Source: Thermococcus sp.
GTDB taxonomy: Archaea > Methanobacteriota_B > Thermococci > Thermococcales > Thermococcaceae
DNA length: 7,044 nt
Direction: 5' to 3'
Assembly: GCA_021160985.1 (NCBI GenBank)
Contig: JAGHBN010000122.1
Coordinates: forward strand, 1-7,044
Shown here: positions 1-5,324 of the stretch, one piece after another
How positions within the stretch are numbered: the first letter of the stretch is position 1
Layout: every line of letters begins with the position of its first letter
Notes under the pieces: generated by a model
Told to the model about the DNA's origin: nothing
Seen by the model: only the letters and a program-made list of their open reading frames with translations
Database searches by the model: none
Program-made: the position numbers and the translations under genes

Positions 1-705
1 CTTTCCAATGGTGTCCTGAACGGCTGTAATGCTCCACCTCGTTGGGACGAGCCTCTTGTCCAGGCCCAGAAGACCTGCGGAGAGGAGCCTTATGATGTAG
101 TACTCGTCAAAGCCCCAGTTGTAGAGGCGCATTATGGCCTGCTCCGCCTTCAGTTCATCGCTCACAACGTAGTCGGTTTTCCTTGGTATGTGGGGGTTCT
201 CGGTCAGGTCGAAGTCGAGAAGCTCCGCCTTAGGCCCTATCGGGGGGGCAAACTCGCTCGGCAGGACTTTGAGAACGGGCTTTCTCTTGAGGAGAATCTC
301 GCTGTCAACGGGCTTTATCGACATGGCAAGCTCCTGAACCTCGCTCAGAATCCTTCCGCTCCTCCTCACGTGGACATCCGCTTTTGTCTCGCCCATGACC
401 AGCAGGGAGCGGTAGTAGAGGATGTCCTTTATCGTTTTGTCCTCCCACTTCATGGGGCTGTCGAGGTGGCTGGTGTTGCCCTCAATAGGGGGGACGAGGG
501 GGCCTATGCGGACTTTGGGGTAGCCGTACTCGCCGACGAAGATGCTTGGGGGTGAAGAACCGAACAGGTGGCGCTTGTTTAGTTTCTGCTCCACACTCCG
601 GGCTACCCTGAACCTCTCAAGAATCGGGCAGGTGGGCCTGCCGCAGAGGAGTTTTCTGCCCTTGCAGACTGCACAGAGCTTTGAGTTGAAGACTGGAGCA
701 CTCAT
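1..705 (-). CDS. Nre family DNA repair protein (NreA-like), N-terminal 235 codons; 3' end outside the window
   Basis: The minus-strand frame is open from ATG at 705-703 to the window edge, giving 235 residues with no stop. Near the N-terminus is a four-cysteine cluster, CAVC (C11, C14) and CGRPTC (C21, C26), a likely zinc finger. It is followed by segments I associate with the Nre family: LFGSSPPSIFVGEYGYP (about 47-63), VRIGPLVPPIEG (65-76), and the DSPMKW and ETKADVHV stretches (82-113). The archaeal Nre proteins (Nre_N/Nre_C domains, about 400 residues) are linked to repair of DNA crosslink-type damage. They carry a PCNA-binding motif at the C-terminus, which is not visible here. Family assignment is confident. 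Which paralogue (NreA or NreB) and the biochemical activity are inference. The start is supported by the TATA-like box just upstream. There is no clear ribosome site before it. Confidence 0.9.
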   Translation of the reverse strand, partial: MSAPVFNSKLCAVCKGRKLLCGRPTCPILERFRVARSVEQKLNKRHLFGSSPPSIFVGEYGYPKVRIGPLVPPIEGNTSHLDSPMKWEDKTIKDILYYRSLLVMGETKADVHVRRSGRILSEVQELAMSIKPVDSEILLKRKPVLKVLPSEFAPPIGPKAELLDFDLTENPHIPRKTDYVVSDELKAEQAIMRLYNWGFDEYYIIRLLSAGLLGLDKRLVPTRWSITAVQDTIGK

Positions 706-725
706 CAAAAGTAAGTAGCCCGGGT

Positions 726-736
726 GGTATTTATGG
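726..736 (-). promoter_or_regulatory. TATA-like promoter element of the Nre-family gene
   Basis: On the minus strand this reads CCATAAATACC, centred about 26 bp before the ATG at 705. Archaeal transcription normally begins about 25 bp downstream of the TATA centre, so the transcript would start at or within a few bases of the start codon. No GGTGA or GGAGG motif lies between box and ATG, which fits a leaderless or very short-leader mRNA. The transcription start is inferred. Confidence 0.5.
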
Positions 737-898
737 TTTGTTCCCTTTCCATCCATTTGCGAAGGCAGGGCAAAGGGGTTGAGGGTTCAAAAACAGCTCA
801 ACGCCATTCGGTGTTCAACTTTCAAAAATCATTTCGGACACTTTTCTCACGAAACGCATCAAAACGCCCGGTAGAATCCTTTCAAAGCTCTTAGAAGC
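737..898. other. Intergenic spacer between the Nre-family gene and tRNA-Thr, no gene recognised
   Basis: Together with its flanks this spacer separates the Nre-family gene from tRNA-Thr by 205 bp. No credible reading frame or RNA gene is seen. It contains a perfect 6-bp inverted repeat, GTTGAG at 778-783 with CTCAAC at 797-802. It also has two copies of TTCAAAAA (785-792 and 822-829) and a GTTCAAC at 813-819. Their role is unknown. Confidence 0.4.
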
Positions 899-903
899 AA
901 AAA
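899..903 (-). terminator. T5 transcription terminator after tRNA-Thr
   Basis: Five consecutive A on the plus strand read as TTTTT on the minus strand, 7 nt past the encoded CCA end of the tRNA. Thermococcal RNA polymerase terminates at oligo-T tracts without needing a hairpin. No T-run separates the upstream HARP gene from the tRNA, so this tract could end both transcripts. Confidence 0.6.
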
Positions 904-910
904 GGTGTTG

Positions 911-987
911 TGGAGCCCCGGGCGGGGTTTGAACCCGCGACCTGCCGCTTACCAAGCGGCCGCTCCACCAGGCTGAGCCACCGGGGC
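911..987 (-). tRNA. tRNA-Thr, anticodon GGT
   Basis: A complete cloverleaf folds on the minus strand. The acceptor stem GCCCCGG (987-981) pairs fully with CCGGGGC (921-915). The D stem is GCTC/GAGC with the GG pair in its loop. The anticodon stem GCCGC/GCGGC encloses the loop TTGGTAA, giving anticodon GGT, which decodes ACC and ACU threonine codons. The variable region is 5 nt, the T stem GCGGG/CCCGC is perfect, and the T loop is TTCAAAC. The discriminator base is T, as I recall for archaeal threonine tRNAs. CCA is encoded in the genome (913-911). There is no intron: the anticodon stem and loop are contiguous. Length is 77 nt with CCA. Confidence 0.97.
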
Positions 988-1012
988 GTCGATGATAGCA
1001 TGCAGATCAGCG

Positions 1013-1020
1013 TTTATAAA
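1013..1020 (-). promoter_or_regulatory. TATA box of tRNA-Thr, overlapping the HARP stop codon
   Basis: The palindromic TTTATAAA lies 30 bp (centre to centre) upstream of the tRNA 5' end, with an A-rich BRE-like stretch before it on the minus strand. This is correct spacing for an archaeal tRNA promoter that leaves a leader of a few nucleotides. The same bases encode the last Leu codon (TTA) and the TAA stop (1016-1014) of the HARP gene, so promoter and coding sequence are superimposed. Use of the promoter is inferred from spacing and consensus. Confidence 0.7.
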
Positions 1021-1607
1021 TTTTTCTCCCCAACTTTTTCCACGAGACCTTCCAGAACTGCTTTGAAGGTTGCCGCATCTATCCACTTAATGCCCATTTT
1101 CTGGGCCCACGTGAGTATCCCGATGTCCGCCGATACTATCGTTGCATCGAGCTCCTTGGCGAGGAGAATTAGCTCGAAGTCCTCCTTGCTGTCCACTATT
1201 CCTTCCCGCAGGGCCTTACGGTAGTTTCGCCTGAGCTTCTGAATAATCTTGTCGACGTTGTCCGTTTCGATCACGCTCTCCCTTACGGCCTTTTCTGCCA
1301 CCCTAAGCCCTTTGTCTATCCTCCTGCGGATGTCATCGATGAGCTCGTAAACTACGAAGGCCGGGATTTTCAAGTCGTGGACGTTTGGAGGCTTCTTTAT
1401 GATGTAAAGTTCGAGTTTGGGTACCACTTCATCGTCCACGAAGTGAAGAACCTCCCGGTATATTCCAGGGGGCATATAGAACTCAACCTGTCCGAAGAGC
1501 TTTTCCGCGTACCCTAGGAATGTCTCCATAGCTTCTGTTGGGCTTTCTCCAAACTTGTCCCGTATCTCCGGGTTCACGAAGATACTCGTATCGAGCACGA
1601 ACTTCAT
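1014..1607 (-). CDS. RNA-free RNase P-like PIN-domain protein (HARP, UPF0278; also called RNA ligase partner, MJ_0950 family)
   Basis: This 197-residue protein opens with MKFVLDTSIFVNP, the first PIN-domain strand with acidic D6. It carries the helical insertion typical of HARP (roughly 85-135) and ends with IVDSKEDFELILLAKELDATIVSADIGI. The acidic residues D139, D143 and D161 match the positions expected for the PIN metal site. The best-known relative, from Aquifex aeolicus, matures tRNA 5' ends as a protein-only RNase P. Archaeal homologues coexist with the RNA-based RNase P, and their role there is unsettled. An older family name links it to the archaeal RNA ligase, but no ligase gene is in this window. 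ATG at 1607 matches the family N-terminus; an in-frame GTG at 1616 is the alternative. The ribosome site is weak. tRNA-Thr follows 26 bp downstream on the same strand. Confidence 0.94.
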   Translation of the reverse strand: MKFVLDTSIFVNPEIRDKFGESPTEAMETFLGYAEKLFGQVEFYMPPGIYREVLHFVDDEVVPKLELYIIKKPPNVHDLKIPAFVVYELIDDIRRRIDKGLRVAEKAVRESVIETDNVDKIIQKLRRNYRKALREGIVDSKEDFELILLAKELDATIVSADIGILTWAQKMGIKWIDAATFKAVLEGLVEKVGEKNL

Positions 1608-1659
1608 CCCGACCACAAGGTTATTTAAGCGCAGGGGGTTAAAAGGATTGGGTGGAATT
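1608..1659. promoter_or_regulatory. Divergent promoter region between HARP and the isomerase-like gene
   Basis: These 52 bp must hold promoters for both divergent genes. TTATTTAA at 1621-1628 lies about 35 bp before the plus-strand ATG (1660), the right distance for a short leader ending in GGTGGA. On the minus strand CCTTTTAACC (1646-1637) lies about 34 bp before the HARP ATG (1607). If both assignments hold, each TATA box sits inside the other gene's leader and initiation zone. The elements are only moderate matches to the archaeal consensus. Confidence 0.45.
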
Positions 1660-2868
1660 ATGAAAGTTGGAGTAGTTTTTGGAGTCAGCGAACTTGCAAG
1701 CCCTAAAGCCTTCGAGAAGAAGGTCTCGGACTTTTTGACGAAACTTGCCCGGGAATTTGAGGTGGTGGGCGGTTTCATACTCTCTAAAAGGGAGGAATTT
1801 AAAGAGGCAAAAGAGAGCCTTGATTTTAACAAGGTGGATGCTCTGGTCATTTATCCTCTGACGGGCGGGACAGAGATGGTACTGAAGGAGTTTGCGGTCT
1901 ATCGGAGACCGACGGTCGTTTACGGCGATCCGTACAACAATTCCCTGGCGGCGGGTATAGAGCTGAGGGAGTACTTCAGGGAGAGGCTCATTCCGTCGAC
2001 GCTTGTGAAAGATGAGAATGGGCTGAAAGCAGCCCTCCTTGGTTATGACGATATGAAGGAGGAGCTCGATAGGTTTCTAAAGGCGCGCTTTGGGCTCATA
2101 GGCAGAATTTCTGCCTGGCTAGTTAACGAGCGCTTTGAGCTTCCCTACACCCACATCAGCCTCAAGAAGTTCTACGAGTACTACTGCCAAGTTAGCGATG
2201 AAGAGGGCTGGAGTGCCGTGGAGAGCATAGTTGAGAAGGCCTCGGAGATAAAGGAGCCACAGAAGGACGATCTCATAAAAGCCGGTAGGATATACGTGGC
2301 CATAAAACGCATACTGGAGGACTACAGGCTCGATGGCTTCACCATAGGATGCTTTGACCTCGTGATGAAGCTGAAGGCCACGCCCTGCCTTGCGCTGGCC
2401 ATGTTCAACGCGGAGGGAATCCCGGCAGCGTGTGAGGGTGAGCTCAACGCACTCCTCGGAATGCTGCTGGCCAGAAGGTTCTTTGAAAAGCCAGCCTTTA
2501 TGGGGAACATAGCCGACTATGGAGATGATTACATACTCCTGGCACACTGTACGGCACCCCTCATCGGGGAGTACATAATCAGGTCGCACTTTGAGAGCGG
2601 CATGGGAGTCGGCGTTGACGTTCAGCTGCCCAAAGGAAAGGCTAGCCTCATGAAGATACGTGGAAGGAAGGCCGTAGTTGCCGGCGTTGAAGTCATCGGC
2701 CAGGAGCACAGCGACTCCAGGTGCAGAACCCAAGTGAAGCTCCGCATAGAGGACGCAGTGGACTTCATCGATGGCACCCTCGGAAATCACCACTTGCTGG
2801 TCTACGTGGACAGCGAGGAGCTGGCGGATCTGCTCAGTGAGCTTGGCTTCGAGGTCATGCTCTACTGA
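1660..2868 (+). CDS. L-fucose/L-arabinose isomerase superfamily protein, substrate unknown
   Basis: This 402-residue protein is probably cytosolic, with no signal peptide or membrane segment. Residues 1-155 look like the Rossmann-type N-terminal domain of the FucI/AraA fold (strand MKVGVVFGVS, then VDALVIYPLTGGTE at 59-72 and RPTVVYGDPYNN at 83-94). The C-terminal half has the family-like motifs GCFDLV (230-235), AACEGELNALLGMLL (256-270), HCTAP (296-300) and GNHH (375-378). The acidic residues around E259/E261 and a histidine at 377-378 are candidate metal or sugar ligands. At about 400 residues it is shorter than classical FucI (about 590) or AraA (about 500). No sugar kinase, aldolase or transporter lies next to it, so the context gives no pathway. 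GGTGG just before ATG 1660 supports the start. An upstream in-frame ATG at 1555 lies inside HARP and is unlikely. Superfamily is fairly sure; isomerase activity is not shown. Confidence 0.75.
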   Translation: MKVGVVFGVSELASPKAFEKKVSDFLTKLAREFEVVGGFILSKREEFKEAKESLDFNKVDALVIYPLTGGTEMVLKEFAVYRRPTVVYGDPYNNSLAAGIELREYFRERLIPSTLVKDENGLKAALLGYDDMKEELDRFLKARFGLIGRISAWLVNERFELPYTHISLKKFYEYYCQVSDEEGWSAVESIVEKASEIKEPQKDDLIKAGRIYVAIKRILEDYRLDGFTIGCFDLVMKLKATPCLALAMFNAEGIPAACEGELNALLGMLLARRFFEKPAFMGNIADYGDDYILLAHCTAPLIGEYIIRSHFESGMGVGVDVQLPKGKASLMKIRGRKAVVAGVEVIGQEHSDSRCRTQVKLRIEDAVDFIDGTLGNHHLLVYVDSEELADLLSELGFEVMLY

Positions 2869-2882
2869 TTTTACTTCACTAC

Positions 2883-2887
2883 TTTTT
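2883..2887 (+). terminator. Oligo-T terminator after the isomerase-like gene
   Basis: TTTTT starts 15 nt past the TGA stop, with a TTTT at 2869-2872 directly after the stop. Consecutive T tracts shortly after a gene are the usual termination signal in Thermococcales. No stable hairpin is seen here. Confidence 0.45.
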
Positions 2888-2937
2888 GATATACTTCTAA
2901 CAAATGCCTCGGTAGATACCTGAAGTTTTCTGCTGTA

Positions 2938-2956
2938 GAGGCGGGGGGAGGCGGGG
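2938..2956 (+). repeat. G-rich tandem repeat (GAGGCGGGG twice) upstream of dtdA
   Basis: GAGGCGGGG occurs at 2938-2946 and again at 2948-2956, a 10-bp period close to one DNA turn. It ends about 20 bp before the TATA-like box of dtdA. The first GAGGC can also pair with GCCTC at 2906-2910. The position suggests a regulator site or an RNA structure; neither is shown. Confidence 0.45.
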
Positions 2957-2977
2957 TTTTCTCGGACCGCCAAAAGC

Positions 2978-2985
2978 GTTATAAT
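2978..2985 (+). promoter_or_regulatory. TATA-like promoter element of dtdA
   Basis: GTTATAAT, preceded by the A-rich CAAAAGC as a BRE-like element, is centred about 35 bp before ATG 3017. Initiation is expected near 3008, which leaves a very short leader around GGTGG (3007-3011). Confidence 0.5.
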
Positions 2986-3016
2986 CGCGGGTTTTGAGTC
3001 CTCTCTGGTGGAAGAA

Positions 3017-3835
3017 ATGAAAGTCATCATGACTACCAAAGTCGACCTGGCGTCTATGAACATAAAGGAGAAACTAATCGAGGGTTTTGGATTCAGGGAG
3101 ATTGGAGAGACCTTTGACGGAAATCCGGTTTACAGCAGGGGAGACATGAGGATACTGACCACCAACAGGGAAATGATATACTACGACGGTCTCGACAGGG
3201 CCATTGAAGAGCAGCTGGGTTTCGTGCCTGAAATCATAGCCTTTGCCTCAAGGCACTCGAGCAAGCAGAAACTTCCGGCGCTCACCGTCCACGTTACCGG
3301 AAACTGGGGAAAGGCGATGTACGGCGGAAGCGACGAACACCTCGCAGTTGCGGAGCCAAGGGCAATGAAACTCGCCCTCCTCAAGATGAACGAGCTAAAC
3401 GACCTCGGCTGGACGGTGTGTTACGAGGCGACGCACCACGGTCCGAGCGAGCTCAACGTTCCGAGCTTCTTTATTGAGATAGGTTCCAGCGAGGAGGAAT
3501 GGGTAGTCGACAGGGCAGGTGAAATAATCTCGGAGACGATAATCCACGTCTTAAATAACTACGAAAAGGCCGACTTCCCGGTCGCGCTCGGAATAGGTGG
3601 GGGCCACTACGCTCCCAAGCAGACCAAGAGGGCCCTTGAAACGGACCTGGCATTCACCCACATAGCTCCGAAGTACGCCCACCCGTTGAAGAAGGAGCTG
3701 CTCCTTCAGGCGATCGAGAGAACGAATGGTAAGGTGGACATCATATACGTTGACTGGAAGGGGAGCAAGGGCGAGACGAGGCAGCTTGCCAGAGAGCTAG
3801 CAGAGGAGCTGAGACTGGAGTTCAGAAGGGACTGA
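3017..3835 (+). CDS. dtdA: D-aminoacyl-tRNA deacylase, archaeal DTD2/GEK1 type
   Basis: This enzyme hydrolyses the ester bond of D-aminoacyl-tRNAs, such as D-Tyr-tRNA, and so removes D-amino acids from translation. Archaea and plants use this fold in place of bacterial DTD. The product is 272 residues, the expected size. It has the family's conserved stretches: ASRHSS (77-82), LTVHVTGNW (89-97), YEATHHGPSE (136-145), FIEIGSSEEEW (152-162), GIGGGHYAPK (192-201) and THIAPKYAHP (214-223). The several invariant histidines fit a metal-dependent hydrolase. The C-terminal YVDWKGSKG (244-252) is also typical. ATG 3017 is chosen because GGTGG (3007-3011) lies 5 nt before it. An in-frame GTG at 3008 would consume that ribosome site, and an ATG at 3029 is a weaker alternative. 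It appears to be a single-gene unit between its own promoter and that of ftsZ. Confidence 0.95.
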   Translation: MKVIMTTKVDLASMNIKEKLIEGFGFREIGETFDGNPVYSRGDMRILTTNREMIYYDGLDRAIEEQLGFVPEIIAFASRHSSKQKLPALTVHVTGNWGKAMYGGSDEHLAVAEPRAMKLALLKMNELNDLGWTVCYEATHHGPSELNVPSFFIEIGSSEEEWVVDRAGEIISETIIHVLNNYEKADFPVALGIGGGHYAPKQTKRALETDLAFTHIAPKYAHPLKKELLLQAIERTNGKVDIIYVDWKGSKGETRQLARELAEELRLEFRRD

Positions 3836-3843
3836 AAATCGAA

Positions 3844-3895
3844 ATCTTTAAAGATGATAGTTCGGAGTTTAGAATTAGCTTCGGCTTTAGCTAAA
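3844..3895 (+). promoter_or_regulatory. Palindromes directly upstream of the ftsZ TATA box
   Basis: ATCTTTAAAGAT (3844-3855) is a perfect 12-bp palindrome and TTTAGCTAAA (3886-3895) a perfect 10-bp palindrome that runs into the TATA box. TTAGCT is also repeated at 3875-3880 and 3887-3892, 12 bp apart. The first copy can pair with AGCTAA (3889-3894) across an 8-nt loop. Such symmetric sites beside a TATA box are where archaeal dimeric repressors or activators bind. No specific regulator motif is recognised. Confidence 0.4.
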
Positions 3896-3903
3896 TTTAT
3901 ATA
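3896..3903 (+). promoter_or_regulatory. Strong TATA box of the ftsZ cluster
   Basis: TTTATATA with the BRE-like AGCTAAA immediately before it is a near-ideal thermococcal core promoter. Initiation is expected near 3925, giving a leader of about 34 nt with a strong ribosome site at its end. It is the best core promoter in the window and the likely driver of ftsZ, secE, spt5 and rpl11. Confidence 0.75.
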
Positions 3904-3946
3904 CTTCCTGCCTACAAAGTGGAATAGGTACCTTGAATTAGGGGAT

Positions 3947-3955
3947 GGAGGGTGA
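3947..3955 (+). promoter_or_regulatory. Ribosome binding site deciding the ftsZ start
   Basis: GGAGGGTGA contains both GGAGG and GGTGA complementary to the 16S rRNA tail. It stands 4 nt before ATG 3960. It would lie inside the coding sequence if the in-frame ATG at 3945 were used, so 3960 is preferred. Confidence 0.75.
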
Positions 3956-3959
3956 AAAG

Positions 3960-5081
3960 ATGCTGAAGCTGATTGAAGACGCCATTGAAAGAACCTCTGC
4001 AGATTTTAACAAGGCTCCCCAGGCTCAGGTCCCAGAGAGTGACATCGATGAAGAACTCAAAAGGATCCTTGAGCAGATACAGGCCAAGATTTATGTTGTT
4101 GGTGTTGGCGGTGCCGGCTGTAACACCATTAACAGGATGATGCAGGTAGGGATTCAGGGTGCGAAGGTCATCGCTATTAACACCGACGCTCAAGACCTTC
4201 TAAAGGTTCGCGCTCACAGGAAGATACTCATCGGAAAGGAACTTACCAGGGGCTTGGGTGCTGGAAACAACCCCAAGATGGGTGAAGAGGCTGCCAAGGA
4301 GAGCGAAAGGGACATCAGGGACGTCCTCGAGGGTGCGGACATGGTCTTCATAACCTGCGGTCTCGGTGGTGGTACTGGAACTGGTGCCGCCCCGGTTGTC
4401 GCCGAAATAGCCAAGAAGATGGGGGCCCTCACGGTTTCGGTGGTAACCCTTCCCTTCACAGTTGAGGGTATAAGGCGCATTAAGAACGCTGAATACGGTC
4501 TTGAGAGGCTTAGGAAGAACAGCGACACCGTCATAGTCATCCCGAACGATAAGCTCATGGAAGTTGCTCCGAACCTGCCGATCCACATGGCCTTTAAGGT
4601 CGCAGACGAGATACTCGTCCAGGCCGTCAAGGGCATAACCGAGCTCATTACCAAGCCCGGACTTGTCAACCTCGACTTCAACGATGTCCGCGCGGTCATG
4701 AAGGACGGCGGCGTTGCAATGATCGGGATCGGCGAGAGCGACAGCGAGAAGAGGGCCCTTGAGGCTGCCCAGCAGGCCCTGAACAGCCCGCTCCTCGATG
4801 TCGACATAAGCGGTGCCAAGGGTGCTCTCATAAGCATCAGCGGAAGCGACGTCAAGCTTGAGGAGGCCCAGCAGGTTATTGAACTCGTCACGAGCAAGCT
4901 CGACCCGGAGGCGCAGGTCATCTGGGGTATCCAGCTTGACGAGGAGCTCGGCAAGATGATAAGGATAATGATCGTCGTTACCGGGGTCAGCTCACCATAC
5001 GCTGTTGCCGAAGAGGAGCCATCTTACTACGGTGAGGAGCAGGAGAGAAAGGTTATTAAACTCGACCTTGAGGAGCTTTGA
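3960..5081 (+). CDS. ftsZ: Cell division GTPase FtsZ
   Basis: FtsZ is the tubulin homologue that polymerises with GTP into the cytokinetic ring at mid-cell. The 373-residue product has the nucleotide-binding loop GVGGAGCNT (48-56) and the tubulin signature GGGTGTG (136-142). TLPF is at 163-166, and the T7 synergy loop NLDFND (237-242) carries the acidic residues that hydrolyse GTP in the neighbouring subunit. A 40-residue N-terminal extension rich in charged residues precedes the core. The acidic tail (about 350-373) ends in KVIKLDLEEL, a candidate peptide for a membrane anchor such as SepF. Its position before secE and spt5 suggests the FtsZ1 paralogue of Euryarchaeota; a second ftsZ is expected elsewhere. 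ATG 3960 is chosen by its ribosome site. secE follows after 38 bp. Confidence 0.97.
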   Translation: MLKLIEDAIERTSADFNKAPQAQVPESDIDEELKRILEQIQAKIYVVGVGGAGCNTINRMMQVGIQGAKVIAINTDAQDLLKVRAHRKILIGKELTRGLGAGNNPKMGEEAAKESERDIRDVLEGADMVFITCGLGGGTGTGAAPVVAEIAKKMGALTVSVVTLPFTVEGIRRIKNAEYGLERLRKNSDTVIVIPNDKLMEVAPNLPIHMAFKVADEILVQAVKGITELITKPGLVNLDFNDVRAVMKDGGVAMIGIGESDSEKRALEAAQQALNSPLLDVDISGAKGALISISGSDVKLEEAQQVIELVTSKLDPEAQVIWGIQLDEELGKMIRIMIVVTGVSSPYAVAEEEPSYYGEEQERKVIKLDLEEL

Positions 5082-5091
5082 TGACCCTTTC

Positions 5092-5101
5092 ATTTTAAAA
5101 T
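5092..5101 (+). promoter_or_regulatory. Possible TATA element between ftsZ and secE
   Basis: The palindrome ATTTTAAAAT lies in the 38-bp ftsZ-secE gap, centred about 24 bp before the TTG start of secE. A promoter here would start transcription at or next to the secE start codon. It could equally be just an AT-rich spacer within a cotranscribed unit. Confidence 0.3.
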
Positions 5102-5109
5102 TTCATCGG

Positions 5110-5114
5110 GGTGA
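5110..5114 (+). promoter_or_regulatory. Ribosome binding site deciding the secE start
   Basis: GGTGA lies 5 nt before TTG 5120. The same GGTGA with a 4-5 nt gap precedes ftsZ, spt5, rpl11 and rpl10 in this window. The alternative GTG at 5111 overlaps the motif and has no site of its own. Confidence 0.65.
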
Positions 5115-5119
5115 AGGAG

Positions 5120-5305
5120 TTGGCAAGCGTTACAGAAAGAGTGAAGAACTTCTTGGCCGAGTCCCGCAGGGTCTTGATGGTGACAAAGAAGCCGGGGATG
5201 AAGGAGTTCAAGATGGCGGCCAAGGTAACTGGGGTGGGGATACTGCTCATCGGGAGCATAGGCCTAGTCATCAGGATCATAAGCTACTTTATAACAGGTT
5301 CTTGA
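5120..5305 (+). CDS. secE: Protein translocase subunit SecE (Sec61 gamma), TTG start
   Basis: SecE clamps the SecY channel in the cytoplasmic membrane as part of the SecYE-beta translocon. The 61-residue product is the usual archaeal size. It has an amphipathic N-terminal helix (TERVKNFLAESRRVL, 5-19), the conserved TKKP turn (22-25) and a second interfacial helix. A single transmembrane helix follows from about 36 to 58 (VTGVGILLIGSIGLVI...). TTG 5120 is preferred over an in-frame GTG at 5111, which would add three residues, because GGTGA sits 5 nt before the TTG. The gene lies between ftsZ and spt5, the order seen in many Euryarchaeota and parallel to bacterial secE-nusG. The spt5 start codon lies 20 nt past the stop. 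Confidence 0.92.
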   Translation: MASVTERVKNFLAESRRVLMVTKKPGMKEFKMAAKVTGVGILLIGSIGLVIRIISYFITGS

Positions 5306-5324
5306 AAGTTTTTAGGTGATGAGA

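Noticed and set aside
190..555. Open frame on the plus strand, 121 codons
   Set aside because: It is antisense to the Nre-family gene, which has a zinc-finger motif and conserved blocks.
813..819. GTTCAAC as a SurR (sulfur response) site
   Set aside because: The known site has three bases between GTT and AAC; here there is one. No second half-site is seen.
910..1224. Plus-strand frame crossing tRNA-Thr and the HARP 3' end
   Set aside because: It begins within the complement of the tRNA and continues antisense to HARP; no coding evidence.
1555..1659. Upstream ATG that would add 35 residues to the isomerase-like protein
   Set aside because: It lies inside the HARP gene, and the extension does not resemble the family. 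ATG 1660 has GGTGG at proper distance and begins with a typical first strand.
3008..3016. GTG start for dtdA giving three extra residues
   Set aside because: It uses the bases of the GGTGG ribosome site that serves ATG 3017.
2119..3063. A 314-codon open frame on the minus strand opposite the isomerase-like gene
   Set aside because: It lies almost wholly antisense to a gene with clear family motifs, has no ribosome site or recognisable domain, and is a frame left open by codon bias on the opposite strand.
5315..5322. GTGATGA resembling a box C of a C/D guide RNA
   Set aside because: It is the ribosome site of spt5 and no D or D' boxes at proper spacing follow.
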